DNA from: Salinispora cortesiana
GTDB taxonomy: Bacteria; Actinomycetota; Actinomycetes; Mycobacteriales; Micromonosporaceae
NCBI RefSeq assembly: GCF_000484695.1
Contig: NZ_AXVR01000001.1
Span: forward strand, 248,001-312,000
Direction: 5' to 3'
Length of the DNA: 64,000 nucleotides
This document shows positions 63,262-64,000 of this stretch, piece after piece (the stretch's first letter is position 1; each line of letters opens with the position of its first letter). A program made the translations under genes and the position numbers. The notes beneath the pieces are model-generated. The model was not told the DNA's origin, ran no database searches, and saw only the letters and a list, made by a program, of their open reading frames with translations.

Positions 63262-64000
63262 ATGTCATCGTCCACCGTGGACCCTGCGGATCCGGTCTTC
63301 CGACTGCATCGGGGCGGCAAGCTGGCTGTCGCCTCGACCGTCCCGCTGACCAGCCGGGAGGACCTCTCGCTGGCGTACACCCCAGGGGTAGCCCAGGTCT
63401 GTGCGGCCATCGCCGCCGACACCCGGCTCGCCGATGACTACACCTGGGCCGGGCACACGGTCGCGGTCGTCACCGACGGCTCCGCCGTGCTGGGGCTTGG
63501 CAACATCGGCCCACACGCCGCGTTGCCGGTCATGGAGGGCAAGGCCGTGCTCTTCAAGCAGCTCGGCGGGGTGGACGCGGTGCCGATCTGTCTGAACACG
63601 CAAGACGTGGACGAGATCGTGGCGACGGTACGGGCCCTCGCCCCCTCCTTCGGCGGCATCAACCTGGAGGACATCAGCGCGCCGCGCTGCTTCGAGGTCG
63701 AGCGACGCCTCGACGAGGCGCTGGACATCCCGGTCTTCCACGACGACCAGCACGGCACCGCGATCGTCGTGCTCGCCGCGCTCCGCAACGCGGCGGCGTT
63801 GCTCACCCGAAAGCTCGGCGACCTTCGGGTGGCGATCAGTGGCGCGGGTGCCGCCGGAGTGGCGGTGACCAAGATGCTCGTTGCCGGCGGAGTGAACCCG
63901 GAGCAGGTGGTGGTCTGTGACTCCCGGGGCATCATCGGGCCGCACCGCGAAGGTCTCACCAGCGCCAAGGCCGAGCTGGCAGAGCTGACCAACGGTGACG
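63262..64000 (+). CDS. NAD(P)-dependent malic enzyme, N-terminal part, 3' end outside window
   Basis: At least 246 codons are present from ATG 63262 (CTGGAG upstream) to the window edge. It belongs to the bacterial malic enzymes: LSLAYTPGVAQVC (catalytic Tyr), VTDGSAVLGLGNIGP, VMEGKAVLFKQLGGVDAVP, FHDDQHGTAIV (metal ligands) and the NAD-binding VAISGAGAAGVAVTK near residue 192. It decarboxylates malate to pyruvate in carbon metabolism. The promoter region (63120-63261) contains TATGCT near 63153. No cofactor preference can be read from the part seen. Confidence 0.92.
   Translation, partial: MSSSTVDPADPVFRLHRGGKLAVASTVPLTSREDLSLAYTPGVAQVCAAIAADTRLADDYTWAGHTVAVVTDGSAVLGLGNIGPHAALPVMEGKAVLFKQLGGVDAVPICLNTQDVDEIVATVRALAPSFGGINLEDISAPRCFEVERRLDEALDIPVFHDDQHGTAIVVLAALRNAAALLTRKLGDLRVAISGAGAAGVAVTKMLVAGGVNPEQVVVCDSRGIIGPHREGLTSAKAELAELTNGD

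Overview
The window is about 64 kb of very GC-rich chromosome with densely packed, often overlapping genes. It comes from a filamentous actinomycete, most likely a member of the Micromonosporaceae (Salinispora or Micromonospora type). Grounds: three WhiB-family genes including whiB7 and whiB1, a mycoredoxin, an RsrA-controlled sigma-R system, AdnAB in place of RecBCD/AddAB, XRE/DUF397 pairs, DUF5709, nickel superoxide dismutase, and many GTG/TTG starts. The genus is an inference. I see no mobile element, prophage or CRISPR array; this looks like conserved core chromosome.

Layout. 1-3275: tail of a large subtilase-like protein, then divergent dapD and dapE (lysine/meso-DAP synthesis). 3326-4725: two LOG-family proteins. 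4867-15674: adnA-adnB (double-strand-break resection), a small membrane protein, two coupled M16 peptidases and a NudC-like hydrolase. 15831-19335: a small hypothetical gene, DUF397 plus an XRE regulator, an MFS exporter, and a mycoredoxin behind a sigma-R-type promoter. 19418-22685: uvrD2, then whiB7 behind a long leader with an upstream ORF and an intrinsic terminator, then a small unknown gene. 22785-32883: ABC1 kinase, an orphan cyclodehydratase-like E1 protein, a 55-residue zinc ribbon, a YgjP-type metallopeptidase, a nucleotidyltransferase-like protein, a Zincin_2 protein, a YlbL-type PDZ/Lon protease and a UPF0182 membrane protein. 33000-33962: two identical initiator tRNAs flanking a dihydrofolate-reductase-like gene. 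34039-38688: small membrane protein, purC, a divergent PRPP-synthetase-like protein, an ATP-binding anti-sigma-like protein, DUF5709, a glycosyltransferase. 38643-43690: EamA transporter, hisN, rsgA, aroA, SRAP protein. 43882-49690: WhiB-like protein, alpha/beta hydrolase, sigR-rsrA, a 24-residue ribosomal protein bL37, a biotin/lipoyl carrier, GNAT, TetR and its MFS exporter. 49734-55821: TPR protein, SIS isomerase-like protein, PdtaS-type sensor kinase, membrane glycosyltransferase. 55942-59519: a sulfite-reduction operon (leader peptide, sirA, zinc ribbon, cysH, sirohydrochlorin chelatase). 59630-64000: whiB1, lipid kinase, small membrane protein, RsbW-like protein, sodN/sodX and the start of a malic enzyme.

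From memory, two blocks match Mycobacterium tuberculosis gene order: adnAB-nudC-uvrD2-mycoredoxin-whiB7-ABC1-Zincin_2-YlbL-UPF0182 (about Rv3193c-Rv3202c) and whiB1-pdtaS-TB7.3-rshA-sigH-SRAP-aroA-rsgA plus the lipid kinase/membrane pair (about Rv3217c-Rv3228). Functionally the region is rich in stress circuitry: DNA repair (AdnAB, UvrD2, SRAP), thiol-oxidative stress (sigma-R, RsrA, mycoredoxin, cysteine synthesis, NiSOD) and ribosome/antibiotic stress (WhiB7, bL37, RsgA).

The most rewarding signals are regulatory or very small: the whiB7 attenuator, sigma-R promoters before both sigR and mycoredoxin with a possible long sigma-R isoform, three phased DnaA-box-like sites, a sulfur-type leader peptide, a bL37 gene, a CRP-like site before whiB1, and a recurrent leaderless-promoter signature.
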